Shown one piece after another: positions 1 to 9,483 of a stretch of 64,000 nt of DNA (its first letter is position 1; the number at the start of each line of letters is the position of its first letter). The DNA is taken from assembly GCF_014077505.1 (NCBI RefSeq), contig NZ_JACGWA010000008.1, forward strand, positions 1 through 64,000, written 5' to 3'. A model generated the notes under the pieces. That model made no database searches. It saw nothing but the letters and a program-made list of their open reading frames with translations, and was not told the DNA's origin. The translations under genes and the position numbers were made by a program. This DNA comes from Colwellia sp. BRX10-3. Lineage in GTDB: Bacteria; Pseudomonadota; Gammaproteobacteria; Enterobacterales; Alteromonadaceae.

Positions 1-29
1 CCTATGCCTATGCCTATGCCTATGCCTAT
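1..29. repeat. Hexanucleotide tandem repeat (CCTATG)n at window edge
   Basis: Four full copies of CCTATG and one partial copy run from the first base. The array may continue to the left of the window, so its true copy number is unknown. It lies about 200 bp upstream of the diguanylate cyclase gene, and no coding frame can be assigned to it here. Confidence 0.85.
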
Positions 30-187
30 TGATTTTGTAATAAGTACAGTTAGTCTTATCAATGGCCGTTAGCCACTTCACTTCCCATCAAGTAATTCAG
101 CATTTAATCAAAATGTAATCATTTAATATTGTTCAAGATATGATTAATTTGTAAAAAAATATCAAACTGACCTAAACTTTATCTTAG

Positions 188-227
188 AACTCGTAAAGAG
201 CACTTTAAACTCGCAAAGAGCATTTTA
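188..227 (+). repeat. 20-bp tandem duplication covering the ribosome binding site
   Basis: Two adjacent 20-bp units (188-207 and 208-227), each beginning AACTCG and containing AAAGAG, match at about 18 of 20 positions. The second copy supplies the AAAGAG Shine-Dalgarno sequence 9 bases before the ATG at 229. The first copy is therefore a spare ribosome-binding sequence with no start codon after it. Confidence 0.7.
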
Positions 228-228
228 T

Positions 229-1611
229 ATGAAAGATTTTTATGGTCTTAATCTAAAAAATTTATTGGAAAAAGCACCTGTTGGGGTCATTATCCATCGT
301 TGGGATACTTGTATTGTTTACGCAAATCCAACCGCCTTGCGTTTATTTGACCTCACTTTTGATCAAATAGTTGGTAAAGATACTTTCGACCCTAAATGGA
401 GCTTTGTCGATGATACAGGTAAAAAATTACTGATTGAAAATTATCCGGTTAACAAAGTAAAGCGAACCCAAAAACCCCTGAAAAACGAGATTATAGGTGT
501 TGTCCATAGTAAGCTAGAAGCTCCGCGGTGGCTGATGATAAATGCCTACACAGAAGGCGACCTTAACAGTGATAATCGCTCTATCATTGTCTCTTTTAAT
601 GACATATCAGATTTCAAACAACTCTATTTTTTCTCAGACATAGTCGAGAATACTCAAGACATTGTTATTGTGTGCGAAGCCGATAATATTAAGTACCCGA
701 CGGGGCCGAAAATAATATATGTGAACAAAGCGTTTGAGACATTAACTGGTTATAAAAAAGAAGAAGTAATAGGTGAAACTCCGCGTATTTTACAAGGAGA
801 CTTAACCGATAAAGCAGCAATGTCTCGAATTAAAGAAGCATTGAAAAATCATCAAGCGGTAACGGAAACGTTATTAAACTATGATATTAATGGTCGCCCC
901 TATTGGATTGAAATGAATATAATCCCGTTAAAAAATAAGTATGGGGAAGTTACTCATTTTGGTGCAATTGAGCGAGATGTTTCAGAGCGGAAGTTTCATT
1001 TAGAGCAGTTACAATATAGAAACCAAGAATTAAAATCGCTAAAAAGTGAACTTGAACAGCTTGTGCAAGAAAGAACAATCGAGCTACAAAAAGCCAAAGA
1101 AAAGTTAGAAAAAATTGCATTCTTAGACCCATTAACCAACATTCCTAATCGCCGATTTTTTATTGATCAAACCCATAGACTAATCAAGTCTTGCGACCGA
1201 CGACAGCTTTCGATTGCCTTTGGCTTATTAGATATAGATGATTTTAAAGTCGTGAATGATACACATGGTCATGATGCAGGCGATTTAATTTTGAAAGAAT
1301 TAGCAGCCTACTTCAGCGGTTTTTTCAGGGCTGATGAAGCTTATTGCAGATACGGCGGAGAAGAGTTTGCTTTTGCTGTGATAATTGAAAAAGCGTCTGA
1401 TTTAGACATCATAACGGATAGATTAATTAAAGGCATTTGTAACCTTAAAATATCAGTTAATGAACATTATTTATCTGTAACGGCAAGCGCTGGCTTTAAA
1501 CTGTGCCACCCAAGCTTTGGTGTTGATTTTGAGCAAGAGATGAAACAGGCTGATGTTGCCCTTTATCAGTCGAAGAAAAACGGTAAAAATAGAGTCACGA
1601 TCATAAAGTAG
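229..1611 (+). CDS. PAS-PAS-GGDEF diguanylate cyclase
   Basis: Predicted to make c-di-GMP from two GTP in the cytoplasm. There is no signal peptide or membrane segment. Residues about 8-110 and 135-255 are two PAS-type sensor domains; the second carries the usual FETLTGYKKEEVIG and WIEMNIIPL-type motifs. A short charged coiled coil (about 256-298) leads into a GGDEF domain (about 300-460). The active-site loop is GGEEF (376-380), an accepted catalytic variant. The product-inhibition I-site reads RADE (367-370) instead of RxxD, so feedback inhibition may be weakened. The ATG at 229 has an AAAGAG ribosome binding site. It is monocistronic with no partner gene next to it. The ligand of the PAS domains cannot be told from sequence. 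Confidence 0.93.
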   Translation: MKDFYGLNLKNLLEKAPVGVIIHRWDTCIVYANPTALRLFDLTFDQIVGKDTFDPKWSFVDDTGKKLLIENYPVNKVKRTQKPLKNEIIGVVHSKLEAPRWLMINAYTEGDLNSDNRSIIVSFNDISDFKQLYFFSDIVENTQDIVIVCEADNIKYPTGPKIIYVNKAFETLTGYKKEEVIGETPRILQGDLTDKAAMSRIKEALKNHQAVTETLLNYDINGRPYWIEMNIIPLKNKYGEVTHFGAIERDVSERKFHLEQLQYRNQELKSLKSELEQLVQERTIELQKAKEKLEKIAFLDPLTNIPNRRFFIDQTHRLIKSCDRRQLSIAFGLLDIDDFKVVNDTHGHDAGDLILKELAAYFSGFFRADEAYCRYGGEEFAFAVIIEKASDLDIITDRLIKGICNLKISVNEHYLSVTASAGFKLCHPSFGVDFEQEMKQADVALYQSKKNGKNRVTIIK

Positions 1612-2060
1612 CTTGATCATTGCTCAAATATAACTACATCAGTTAAGTATACTTTTTATGGTATGACATTAAGTAATTCGAAAACCTTATAAACCGTAGG
1701 TTTCACTTTTGGCTAAGTAAGGCGTAGTAAATAAGCTGGCGTTTATATGCTTGCTTAGTCGTAGGTATTACATTGGATAAAGTTCATTTTCATTAGCAGA
1801 ACCAGAGCAAATTTATTAACCTTAATATCAAGCGAAAAAAAGCTGAAAGCAAACTAAGATGCCGGTAAATATAATGGCATCTTCAAACCGACATTATCTA
1901 ACATTTTTTGTTAAACTACTTTTATTTCAAAAAGTATCACTTTACCTTTTCAAGCCGTCAGTTGGTAAACCAAACACCTATAAAATCAGTGTCTGTTGAA
2001 TAGATTATGTAGGTGGTTTATTCTTCTTTTCTCATCATAATATTTGCAGTAGGTTTATGA
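1612..2060. other. Intergenic region, no gene seen
   Basis: AT-rich spacer between two + strand genes. It holds a 7-bp inverted repeat AGATGCC / GGCATCT (1857-1863 and 1876-1882) with no T-run on either side, so it is not a convincing terminator. No open frame with a credible start and no RNA gene was recognised. Confidence 0.5.
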
Positions 2061-5000
2061 ATGCTAAAACAATCAGTTTGTGCCTTTTTAAGTTTAGTTT
2101 TTATTTTATTAATTGGCATTACGCAAGGTGGGTTAATACCCAAGGTTGCAGCCCAAGAATCAAATCTTGCCAATGACATTGAAACCACCATTGAACGTGT
2201 ACAGCAAACAACTGATTTAGATGAAAAGCAACGAAAAGATACGCTGATCAAGCTCGAAGATGCGCAAGATATGCTGGCGACTGCGAAAGAGCAGCAACGT
2301 CTGACTATTGATTATGAAGACCGAGCGGCGAGTGCATCCCAAAACGTTATTGCTATTCGACAAAGTAACCAAGCGCTGCGAGAGCAGGTAGTGCAAATAG
2401 ATAAAAGCCAATCGGCTGATAAGCTCAAAAATCAACTGCTTTTGCAAAGAGCTGAACAAAAAAATCGCCTTTCGGTGCTTTCAGAAAAACAAAGCGAACA
2501 AACTGTACTGAGTTTACGAGCTAATAAAATTGCTGAGCAATTAAGTGCAACCCGGGCTGACGAAACTGCGATTAATCAAGCAATAGCCAAGCAAAATCCT
2601 GACAATATTAACCTTGAGGCAAGAGCTGACCATCTTGAAAAACTGGCCAACGCGCATAAACTTGCCGCCACAATTGAAGCACTTGAAAGCGAGATAGCGA
2701 CTATTCCAGCTCGCAAGTCGCTGGTTGAGGCAGAATTAAGCCAACTGCGCACTCAAAGCTCATTTTATGAAAAACAAATCGCTTTACTGCAATCTTACTT
2801 AGCTGATAATCGAAAAAGCGAAGTAAAAAAGACAGTTGAACGTAGTAGCGCAGTGCTAGCCAAGTTAAAGCAACAACCAGCTCTTGAGGCAATGGCAAGT
2901 GAGAATTTATTACTGGCTAATCAGCTGCAAGATTTGCAAACCCTCGCGCCAGAGAGTGAAACAAACGTGGCAACGTTGCAAAAGCAACTCGTTGAGGTTC
3001 AACAATCGTCAGAAACGGTTGATAGAGTGTTAGCAACGGGTCGTGTAACCGATGAACTCGGTGAGCTATTGCGCAGACTTCGAGCCAGTTTGCCAGTAGA
3101 GTCGGTGCTTGAACAACGCAATGAAAAGCTTGAAGAGTCGACTATTAGACAACAGCTTGATGTTATTTTGTGGCAAGATCGGCTACGCAGCTTAGCCCAT
3201 ATTCCTGATGCAGCCGAACGTTTACTGATTGAGAACAGCCCTGCGTTGAGTAAAAAAACCAAACAGAGTAAAAGCCCTGAACTTAGTGAAAATGCCAAGA
3301 CAAATTTATTCACCGCGCTTGAGCTTAAAAAGGCAGAAGAACTGACAAGGTCTCGTCGAGATCTAATACGTAACTTAATTGACGCATCTAATATGCAAGC
3401 TGATCGTACTACGGATGAAAAACTGGCGCTCAGCGAGCTTCTTATGGCAAGCTCTGCGCTAAGCGCGCTACTGGAAAGACGATTAATTTGGCTACCGTCT
3501 TCCAGCTCAGGTATTGCCGGCAACTTTGGCTTAAATTTGTTAATCAGCGTTGAGTGGTTCTTTTCACCCACTGCGTGGTGGAGCTTAGTTAACGACCTCT
3601 ATAACGGTGCTATATCTTCGCCTTTTCTATTGTTATTGTTTATCACTATACCGTTACTGATTTTGGCTAGCCGACGCGCGATTAAACGCACTTTGTGGAC
3701 CTTATTTGAAAAGGTGGGTGACGTTGAACATGACACTTATTTTAGTACGCCTTTAGCGTTACTTTTAACTTTCGCGCTAGCTTTACCCTTACCCGTTTGC
3801 TTATTCGCTGTCGCCGGCATGATCTCAGAAGGTGCTCAGCCAATGAGCTTTTCTATCGCTATAGCGACAGGGCTAGCGGCTGTTTCATCGTTAAGCCTAA
3901 TACTCTTGTTTTTTCGCTCTATGTGTCGTGAAAATGGCATGTTTGAAAAACACTTTGGTTGGAGCGCCAATGCACGACTCAAATTACGCGCTATGCTTTC
4001 ATGGTTTGTCTGGTTAGAGTCAGTTACTGGCTTTGTATTTGCTACCGCAATTGCCAGTGGCGAAACTGAGCTGAGATACGGCATCGCAATTTTAGCGTTT
4101 ATTATTAGCTCTGTCGGTATTGCGGTATTTAGTTATCAATTTTTTCAGCCTAAGAGTGGCGTGGCCACCAGCATCGCAGGCGACACTCCGGCAAACATAC
4201 TAACAATTATTGCCTTTCCCATTGCAGTGTTAGCACCTTTTGCCATCGGCTTAATGCCACTGATTGGCTATTTTGATACTGCGGTTGAGCTGCAATCTAA
4301 GGTCTTTATGTCAGGTACCTTACTGGTAATGTCGGCGGTTATATATGGCATTATGTTACGGGTTTTTCTAGTGACATTTCGCCGTTACATGGTCCGTAAG
4401 GAGCAAAAAGAAGCTGAAGATTTAGCGATAAAAAATGCCGAGCCAAAGGTGGAATCAAGTGGTGATGCAATCGCTACACCTGAAGAAAGTAAAAGCATTG
4501 ATGAAGAAGAAGTGAAGCGCCAAAGTCAATCTATTATGCGCTGGTTCACAGGCCTTTTATTGTTAGCTGGGCTTTGGTTTATCTGGATGCCACTGCTACC
4601 AGCACTTGGAATTGTTGATGACATTATCGTGTGGCAACAGGTAAAAATAGTAGACGGTGTAGAGCTTTCAAGTGGCGTTACCTTGTGGAATATTATTTTG
4701 TCATTAGCGTTTGTTGTTGGTGGCATTTTAGCAGCAAAAAATATACGCGGTGTCATGGAAATTGGTTTCTTTGAGCGATTTGAAATGGACGATGGTGCTC
4801 GCTATGCCATTATGTCTATATTGGGCTATGTCATTGTAGGCAGCGGTATAGTTATAGGCTTCTCGCAGCTTGGAATCGATTGGTCAAAGTTACAGTGGAT
4901 TATAGCCGCGCTTGGTGTTGGCCTAGGTTTTGGCTTGCAAGAGATTGTTGCCAACTTTGTTTCTGGTTTAATCATATTATTTGAACGGCCCATCCGTGTG

Positions 5001-5480
5001 GGAGACTTCGTTACCATAGGGAATTTAAGTGGTACCGTCAGTAATATTAAAATTCGCGCCACAACAGTAACAGACTTTGATAACCGCGAAGTGCTACTGC
5101 CGAATAAATCTATTATTACCGAGAATGTCATTAACTGGACATTAAAAGACGCAGTAACACGTATCGTGGTTAAAGTTGGCGTGGCTTATGGCTCTGACAT
5201 TGAAAAGGTAACCGATATCCTCATGCAGGCAGTAAAAGCCGAGAAAGACGTACTGGAACTACCATCCCCACAGGTATTCTTTTTGGAGCATGGTGATAGC
5301 TCGTTAGATTTCGAAATTCGAGCTTTTGTAAGCCAACCAACAAATCGTTTGCCGCTGACACATTTAATCAACATAGCCATTAACAAAGCATTGGCTGAAA
5401 ATGAAATTGCTATTCCGTTTCCACAGCGTGATTTACACCTGGTTTCGGGCAAACTTATTGAAAAAACTGAAACTGATTAA
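2061..5480 (+). CDS. Large mechanosensitive ion channel, MscK/MscM type (MscS superfamily)
   Basis: Inner-membrane channel expected to open on membrane tension and release solutes during hypo-osmotic shock. Residues 1-31 are a signal peptide ending near VAAQ. About 32-490 form a long periplasmic, glutamine- and leucine-rich coiled coil (MscS_porin-like). Several membrane spans follow between about 510 and 800 (MscS_TM region), with a charged cytoplasmic insert near 780-815. The C-terminal MscS domain starts near 900, with the pore helix around 950-985 (GLGFGLQEIVANF, then RPIRVGDFVTIG). The length of 1139 residues is close to E. coli MscK (1120) and MscM (1107). The sequence alone does not let me choose between them, so no symbol is given. 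The ATG at 2061 follows AGGTTT. It ends before the perfect hairpin at 5648-5685. Confidence 0.9.
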   Translation: MLKQSVCAFLSLVFILLIGITQGGLIPKVAAQESNLANDIETTIERVQQTTDLDEKQRKDTLIKLEDAQDMLATAKEQQRLTIDYEDRAASASQNVIAIRQSNQALREQVVQIDKSQSADKLKNQLLLQRAEQKNRLSVLSEKQSEQTVLSLRANKIAEQLSATRADETAINQAIAKQNPDNINLEARADHLEKLANAHKLAATIEALESEIATIPARKSLVEAELSQLRTQSSFYEKQIALLQSYLADNRKSEVKKTVERSSAVLAKLKQQPALEAMASENLLLANQLQDLQTLAPESETNVATLQKQLVEVQQSSETVDRVLATGRVTDELGELLRRLRASLPVESVLEQRNEKLEESTIRQQLDVILWQDRLRSLAHIPDAAERLLIENSPALSKKTKQSKSPELSENAKTNLFTALELKKAEELTRSRRDLIRNLIDASNMQADRTTDEKLALSELLMASSALSALLERRLIWLPSSSSGIAGNFGLNLLISVEWFFSPTAWWSLVNDLYNGAISSPFLLLLFITIPLLILASRRAIKRTLWTLFEKVGDVEHDTYFSTPLALLLTFALALPLPVCLFAVAGMISEGAQPMSFSIAIATGLAAVSSLSLILLFFRSMCRENGMFEKHFGWSANARLKLRAMLSWFVWLESVTGFVFATAIASGETELRYGIAILAFIISSVGIAVFSYQFFQPKSGVATSIAGDTPANILTIIAFPIAVLAPFAIGLMPLIGYFDTAVELQSKVFMSGTLLVMSAVIYGIMLRVFLVTFRRYMVRKEQKEAEDLAIKNAEPKVESSGDAIATPEESKSIDEEEVKRQSQSIMRWFTGLLLLAGLWFIWMPLLPALGIVDDIIVWQQVKIVDGVELSSGVTLWNIILSLAFVVGGILAAKNIRGVMEIGFFERFEMDDGARYAIMSILGYVIVGSGIVIGFSQLGIDWSKLQWIIAALGVGLGFGLQEIVANFVSGLIILFERPIRVGDFVTIGNLSGTVSNIKIRATTVTDFDNREVLLPNKSIITENVINWTLKDAVTRIVVKVGVAYGSDIEKVTDILMQAVKAEKDVLELPSPQVFFLEHGDSSLDFEIRAFVSQPTNRLPLTHLINIAINKALAENEIAIPFPQRDLHLVSGKLIEKTETD

Positions 5481-5647
5481 ATGTTTAGCTATTGCTTGAT
5501 TCATTTTGGATTAACGAATAGTAGCTTTAAATATTGTTGCAATCACTGGATTTAGGGCATAGCTATTTAGTTCAGTGAATTTAAGCTTGGGATACTTATT
5601 CTAATATTCATTAAAGCTAAGTTTTTGAAGTTTTATCAGGGAAGGAT

Positions 5648-5698
5648 AGAACCAGACAGCATTTAAAATGTCTTTGTCTGGTTCTCAATTTATTTTTT
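5648..5698 (+). terminator. Intrinsic terminator after the mechanosensitive channel gene
   Basis: Perfect 11-bp stem AGAACCAGACA (5648-5658) / TGTCTGGTTCT (5675-5685) with a 16-nt loop, followed by an AT-rich tail with TTTTTT. It lies between convergent genes and could serve both, though the T tail is on the + side. Confidence 0.7.
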
Positions 5699-5805
5699 AC
5701 ATGCTCGAAAATTACTGAATCGTGAGATCAATGTGTTTGTCCTTATTTAACACGGCTTGTCTCCAGCTTATTCAAGTCGTCTTCATTTATAATCGTAAAA
5801 AAAAG

Positions 5806-6990
5806 CTATGCCGCTTGCCCACAAGCCACGCCACTGCTCCAAGCGAACTGGAAATTATAGCCGCCTAACCAACCGGTTACGTCAATCGCTTCGCCAATAA
5901 AATATAAGCCTTTGGCTTTTTTCGCTTCAAAAGTTTTTGATGAAATTTCGTCGGTGTCAACGCCTCCTAGGGTCACTTCGGCAGTTCTATAGCCTTCGGT
6001 GCCATTAGGTTTTATTTGCCAGTTATGTAGGTATTGGCCTAGGTAGGTAATTTCGTCGTTACTGATTTGGTTAATAGCTTTATCAGAAATATCTTTTTGT
6101 TTCACTAAAGCTTCTATAAAGCGTTTCGGTAAGACCGTGGCCAACATATTTTTTAATGATTTTTGTCCGCTGGTTTCACGCCATTCGCTGAACAATTCAT
6201 CGATAGGTGTTTCTGGCAGTAAGTTAATAGTTACTGTTTGTCCAGAGCGCCAGAATGATGAAATTTGCAATATAGCGGGGCCAGATAAACCACGGTGAGT
6301 AAATAATATGTTTTCTTTAAATTTAGTGCCGTCTTCGCTGGTTACTTCCGTGGCTATACTGATTCCCGATAAACCATCAAATTTTTGTTTGTCGTGATCA
6401 TGTAAGGTAAATGGCACTAATGCGGCCATTGTCGGTAATACCTTTAAACCAAATTGTTCAGCAACTTTATAGCCGATTGGGCTGGCGCCTAATTTCGGCA
6501 TGGTTAAGCCACCAGAGGCAATAATTAATGACTCGCATTGGTAACTTTCACCTGCGGTAACCACTTCATAACCGGTCGCGTTTTTGTTGACTGAAATTAC
6601 TTCGCTGCGCATTGCTACATCGACACCGGCCCATTCACATTCGGTCATCAATATATCAACTATGTCTTGCGCGCTGTTGTCACAAAACAATTGCCCTAAA
6701 GTTTTATGATGATAATTAAGGCCATGACGGTCTACTAGCTCGATAAAGTCTTGAGCGCTATAACGACTAAGCGCCGATTTTGCAAAATGAGGGTTTTGGC
6801 ATAAGTAATTTTCAGGCGCGGTGTTTTCATTAGTGAAGTTACAACGACCACCACCAGAAATTAATATTTTTCTGCCGGGTTTTTTACCCATATCAACAAC
6901 AGTAACACTGCGACCGCGATAACCAGCAGTTGCTGCTGCCATTAAGCCTGCTGCGCCGGCACCAATAATAACTACATCAGAAAATATCAA
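5806..6990 (-). CDS. yhiN: YhiN/HI0933-family NAD(P)/FAD-dependent oxidoreductase
   Basis: Cytoplasmic flavoprotein of the HI0933/YhiN family (often labelled aminoacetone oxidase family). The physiological substrate is not established. The N terminus carries the dinucleotide-binding motif GAGAAGLMAA (about 10-19). The family signature GRKILISGGGRCNFTN follows at about 39-54. The C terminus has a second FAD-contact motif GLYFIGEAIDVTGWLGGYNFQ. Length 394 is typical. The start is TTG at 6988-6990: the codon just upstream is a stop, and the next in-frame ATG would remove the FAD-binding fold. A weak AGG lies a few bases upstream of the TTG. It stands alone, convergent with the channel gene. Confidence 0.88.
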   Translation of the reverse strand: MIFSDVVIIGAGAAGLMAAATAGYRGRSVTVVDMGKKPGRKILISGGGRCNFTNENTAPENYLCQNPHFAKSALSRYSAQDFIELVDRHGLNYHHKTLGQLFCDNSAQDIVDILMTECEWAGVDVAMRSEVISVNKNATGYEVVTAGESYQCESLIIASGGLTMPKLGASPIGYKVAEQFGLKVLPTMAALVPFTLHDHDKQKFDGLSGISIATEVTSEDGTKFKENILFTHRGLSGPAILQISSFWRSGQTVTINLLPETPIDELFSEWRETSGQKSLKNMLATVLPKRFIEALVKQKDISDKAINQISNDEITYLGQYLHNWQIKPNGTEGYRTAEVTLGGVDTDEISSKTFEAKKAKGLYFIGEAIDVTGWLGGYNFQFAWSSGVACGQAA

Positions 6991-7267
6991 CTAAATAACC
7001 TAGTTTATGCTTTTAATGGCGGCATTATACGTGAGATAGCGCATTAGCGCGATAAGATAAAATGTGCTTGATATTTTAACAAAATGTAACTGAATCTTGG
7101 TTAGGTAAGCACAACAGATAAAATTGAAAGAGTAAAATAATGGTTATCTTAAACGCTGTTTTATTGGTAGCCCTTTAATTTTGAAGTAATGTAAAGATGG
7201 GCGGTAACTAAGCAATAATAATTCTGATTTTTCTTAATTTAACGGTTCAATCAAAATGTAGCTGTGA

Positions 7268-7296
7268 AACAAGGGAGCACAGCTCCCTTGTTTTTC
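7268..7296 (-). terminator. Bidirectional hairpin terminator after the peroxiredoxin gene
   Basis: Perfect 11-bp stem AACAAGGGAGC (7268-7278) / GCTCCCTTGTT (7282-7292) with a 3-nt loop, 25 bp past the peroxiredoxin stop codon. The better T-run lies on the + side, so on the - strand termination depends mostly on stem strength. The rest of 6991-7316 shows nothing else. Confidence 0.7.
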
Positions 7297-7316
7297 AATT
7301 GGCTATTAACTGAATG

Positions 7317-7790
7317 TTAAAGCTGGTTAAGAATAGTTTCTACATTACTGATTTCAAACTCTTGTGGCTTCTCAACGTTTAAGCTTGTTACCACACCATT
7401 ATCGATGATCATTGAGTAACGTTGAGAGCGTAAACCACCAAATGCTGCAGTGTCCATTTCAAGACCCAACGCTTTGGTATAACTGCCATCGCCATCAGCA
7501 AGCATCATAAGGTTTTCAGCATTTTGTGCTTTACCCCAAGCTGACATAACAAAAGCGTCATTAATCGCGACACAAATAATAGCGTCAACGCCTTTTACTT
7601 TTAACTCATCAGCTGAAACCACATAGCCAGGTAAATGCGCTACCGAACACGTTGGCGTAAATGCGCCAGGCACGGCAAACATGACAATTTTTTTGTTAGC
7701 GAACAATTCTGACGTGTTATGGGTGACCATCTCACCGTCTTTTAATTCTTGTAGCTGCCCATCAGGCATAGTTGCGTTTAATGCGATCAT
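7317..7790 (-). CDS. Peroxiredoxin, Prx5-like (thiol peroxidase)
   Basis: Reduces hydrogen peroxide and organic peroxides with thiol donors such as glutathione or glutaredoxin. The peroxidatic cysteine sits in PGAFTPTCS (about residues 40-48), the signature of the Prx5 group. A later conserved segment reads FGGLRSQRYSMIIDNG. Length 157 is normal. No signal peptide, so cytoplasmic. The ATG at 7790 is preceded by GGAAATATT. In some gammaproteobacteria the same protein is fused to glutaredoxin; here it is not. It lies near gor, which would regenerate glutathione, but is transcribed on its own. Confidence 0.9.
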   Translation of the reverse strand: MIALNATMPDGQLQELKDGEMVTHNTSELFANKKIVMFAVPGAFTPTCSVAHLPGYVVSADELKVKGVDAIICVAINDAFVMSAWGKAQNAENLMMLADGDGSYTKALGLEMDTAAFGGLRSQRYSMIIDNGVVTSLNVEKPQEFEISNVETILNQL

Positions 7791-7983
7791 AATATTTCCA
7801 TTGTCGTTGTGGTTAATGGGATACCGGAAATTACCGGCTTTCGGATAATGCTTATCGTATGTGCATCAGCTAAATAGTGCTGATTATTAGTTTAGAATAA
7901 ACTCAGTCTTAGCGCACGTTTATGCTGAATAAAGCCTTAAATTGTTGAGCAAATCTTGCTCGGCAATTATTGGCATAGCGTGA

Positions 7984-8781
7984 TCAGTTATTTTTTGGAA
8001 TCGCTTGATTAACATAAACATCGAAGCGATTTTTTTTCATATTAATGCTGGTTGATGGTGCTTTACCAGCAAGTGGTGGTGCATAGCTTGGGCGTTTAAC
8101 CACCACGCGATATTTTGCTAAGGCAATTGCGGGCGCTAGCAAGTTATCAGCATCAAGGTCTTCACCCACTAACGACTGAAACACGCGCATTTCTTTTTTA
8201 ACGGCTGCAGATTTTTCTCGATGCGGGTACATAGGATCAAGATAAATAACATCTGGTTGCTGAGCTAAGTTGACATTTTCAATCAATGAGGAGCTAATTA
8301 GACTCATGCGATCGGTAATATCATTAATTTCAGTACTTAGCTTGGCGCGCTCTAAACCGTCTTCAAGTAAGGCCGCAACAATCGGCATACGTTCCATCAT
8401 GGTAACGTTACAGCCTAAGGTTGCCAATACAAACGCATCACGACCTAAGCCGGCGGTTGCATCAAGCACATTAGGGGTAAAACCATGTTTTAAGCCAACC
8501 GCTTTGGCAATGTCTTGGCCACGACCACCACCAAACTTACGGCGATGAGCGGTGGCACCATCAACAAAATCAACACAAATAGCACCGAGTTTTGGCTCAT
8601 CTAGTTTACTTAGCTCTAGGCGTTGCAAGTTAACTTGTAAGGCAAATAGTAGTTTTGGATAGTTTTTTGCCGCGGCGATATCACCGATATAATCCAGTTG
8701 CCATTTCTTGGCAATTTTTTTTGCTTTGTCGACGTCAACCGCATCGACATAAGCAACGGCAACTTTATTCAGCATCGGCAA
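7984..8781 (-). CDS. rsmJ: 16S rRNA (guanine-1516-N2)-methyltransferase RsmJ
   Basis: Methylates G1516 of 16S rRNA using S-adenosylmethionine (family function known from E. coli RsmJ/YhiQ). The protein shows the family core: [20 protein letters not shown], the SAM-binding loop [15 protein letters not shown] (about residues 103-117) and the DPMYPHR motif (about 181-187). It is the last gene of the prlC operon and overlaps the end of the glycosylase gene by 17 bp, which suggests translational coupling. The ATG could be at 8781 (MPMLNK) or two codons later. The prlC-rsmJ pairing matches E. coli. Confidence 0.95.
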   Translation of the reverse strand: MPMLNKVAVAYVDAVDVDKAKKIAKKWQLDYIGDIAAAKNYPKLLFALQVNLQRLELSKLDEPKLGAICVDFVDGATAHRRKFGGGRGQDIAKAVGLKHGFTPNVLDATAGLGRDAFVLATLGCNVTMMERMPIVAALLEDGLERAKLSTEINDITDRMSLISSSLIENVNLAQQPDVIYLDPMYPHREKSAAVKKEMRVFQSLVGEDLDADNLLAPAIALAKYRVVVKRPSYAPPLAGKAPSTSINMKKNRFDVYVNQAIPKNN

Positions 8782-9478
8782 TATCTTCTAAATGAATATG
8801 ATTATCGCCAGTAGCATAAGCAATTAAACGACTCAGCTGACCTAAGGACAAGTCACATTGCTGCTGCCAGCTATTAAAGCTTGTTTGAATAGCGTTTAAG
8901 CTAGATTTTGTTTGAATGCCGCCAGTAATAATGTCATGTGCGCGAAAATAAGCTTCCACATCTCGGCTAAGTAGAAAAGTATCTTTACCTAATGCGCGCA
9001 AAGCATAAGGCCCAGTGTTGCCGCCAAGACGTTGGCCATGCTTTTTTAAATAAGCCCATAAACCGATAATATCGTCGCTCGGCCATTTGGCTATAAACTC
9101 AGCAAAGCTTTGACCTTGTTGTTGCTGTTCAAAAATCATTTCGGCGTTGGCTTTAATGGTTTTAACCTTATTAAAGTTACGAATAATTTTTGGATCGCTG
9201 GCTTTTCGCTCCATCATTTCTTCTGGCATCATCAAGACTTTTTCGATATTAAAATTGAAAAAGCTTTCTTCAAAGTTAGGCCATTTGTTCTGAACAACGC
9301 GCCAAACAAATCCCGATTGAAAGACTTTTTTACTGAACTCAGATAAAAATCGGTCATCAGGTATAGCCGCCAATAAATGTTCTTGTTTACCGGGGCCTAG
9401 CAATATATTGAGTTTAGCTGCGCCCCCTTTTCGGGAAGCGGCGCGTTGATAAATATCGTCAAGTTTTTCTAATGCCAT
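8765..9478 (-). CDS. DNA-3-methyladenine glycosylase I family protein
   Basis: Resembles the Tag-like glycosylase family (helix-hairpin-helix glycosylases that remove alkylated adenine). Conserved-looking blocks are [20 protein letters not shown] (about 56-75), [17 protein letters not shown] and [24 protein letters not shown]. It is 237 residues long and soluble. It lies between prlC (5-bp gap; its AGG ribosome-binding sequence is inside the last codons of prlC) and rsmJ (17-bp overlap), so all three are probably one transcript. The exact lesion repaired is inferred from family only; I could not confirm the zinc-binding residues of classical Tag. Confidence 0.75.
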   Translation of the reverse strand: MALEKLDDIYQRAASRKGGAAKLNILLGPGKQEHLLAAIPDDRFLSEFSKKVFQSGFVWRVVQNKWPNFEESFFNFNIEKVLMMPEEMMERKASDPKIIRNFNKVKTIKANAEMIFEQQQQGQSFAEFIAKWPSDDIIGLWAYLKKHGQRLGGNTGPYALRALGKDTFLLSRDVEAYFRAHDIITGGIQTKSSLNAIQTSFNSWQQQCDLSLGQLSRLIAYATGDNHIHLEDIADAE

Positions 9479-9483
9479 TGTTA

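Noticed and set aside
2999-3571. 190-residue minus-strand frame inside the mechanosensitive channel gene
   Set aside because: Serine-rich shadow of the real gene; no Shine-Dalgarno and no domain.
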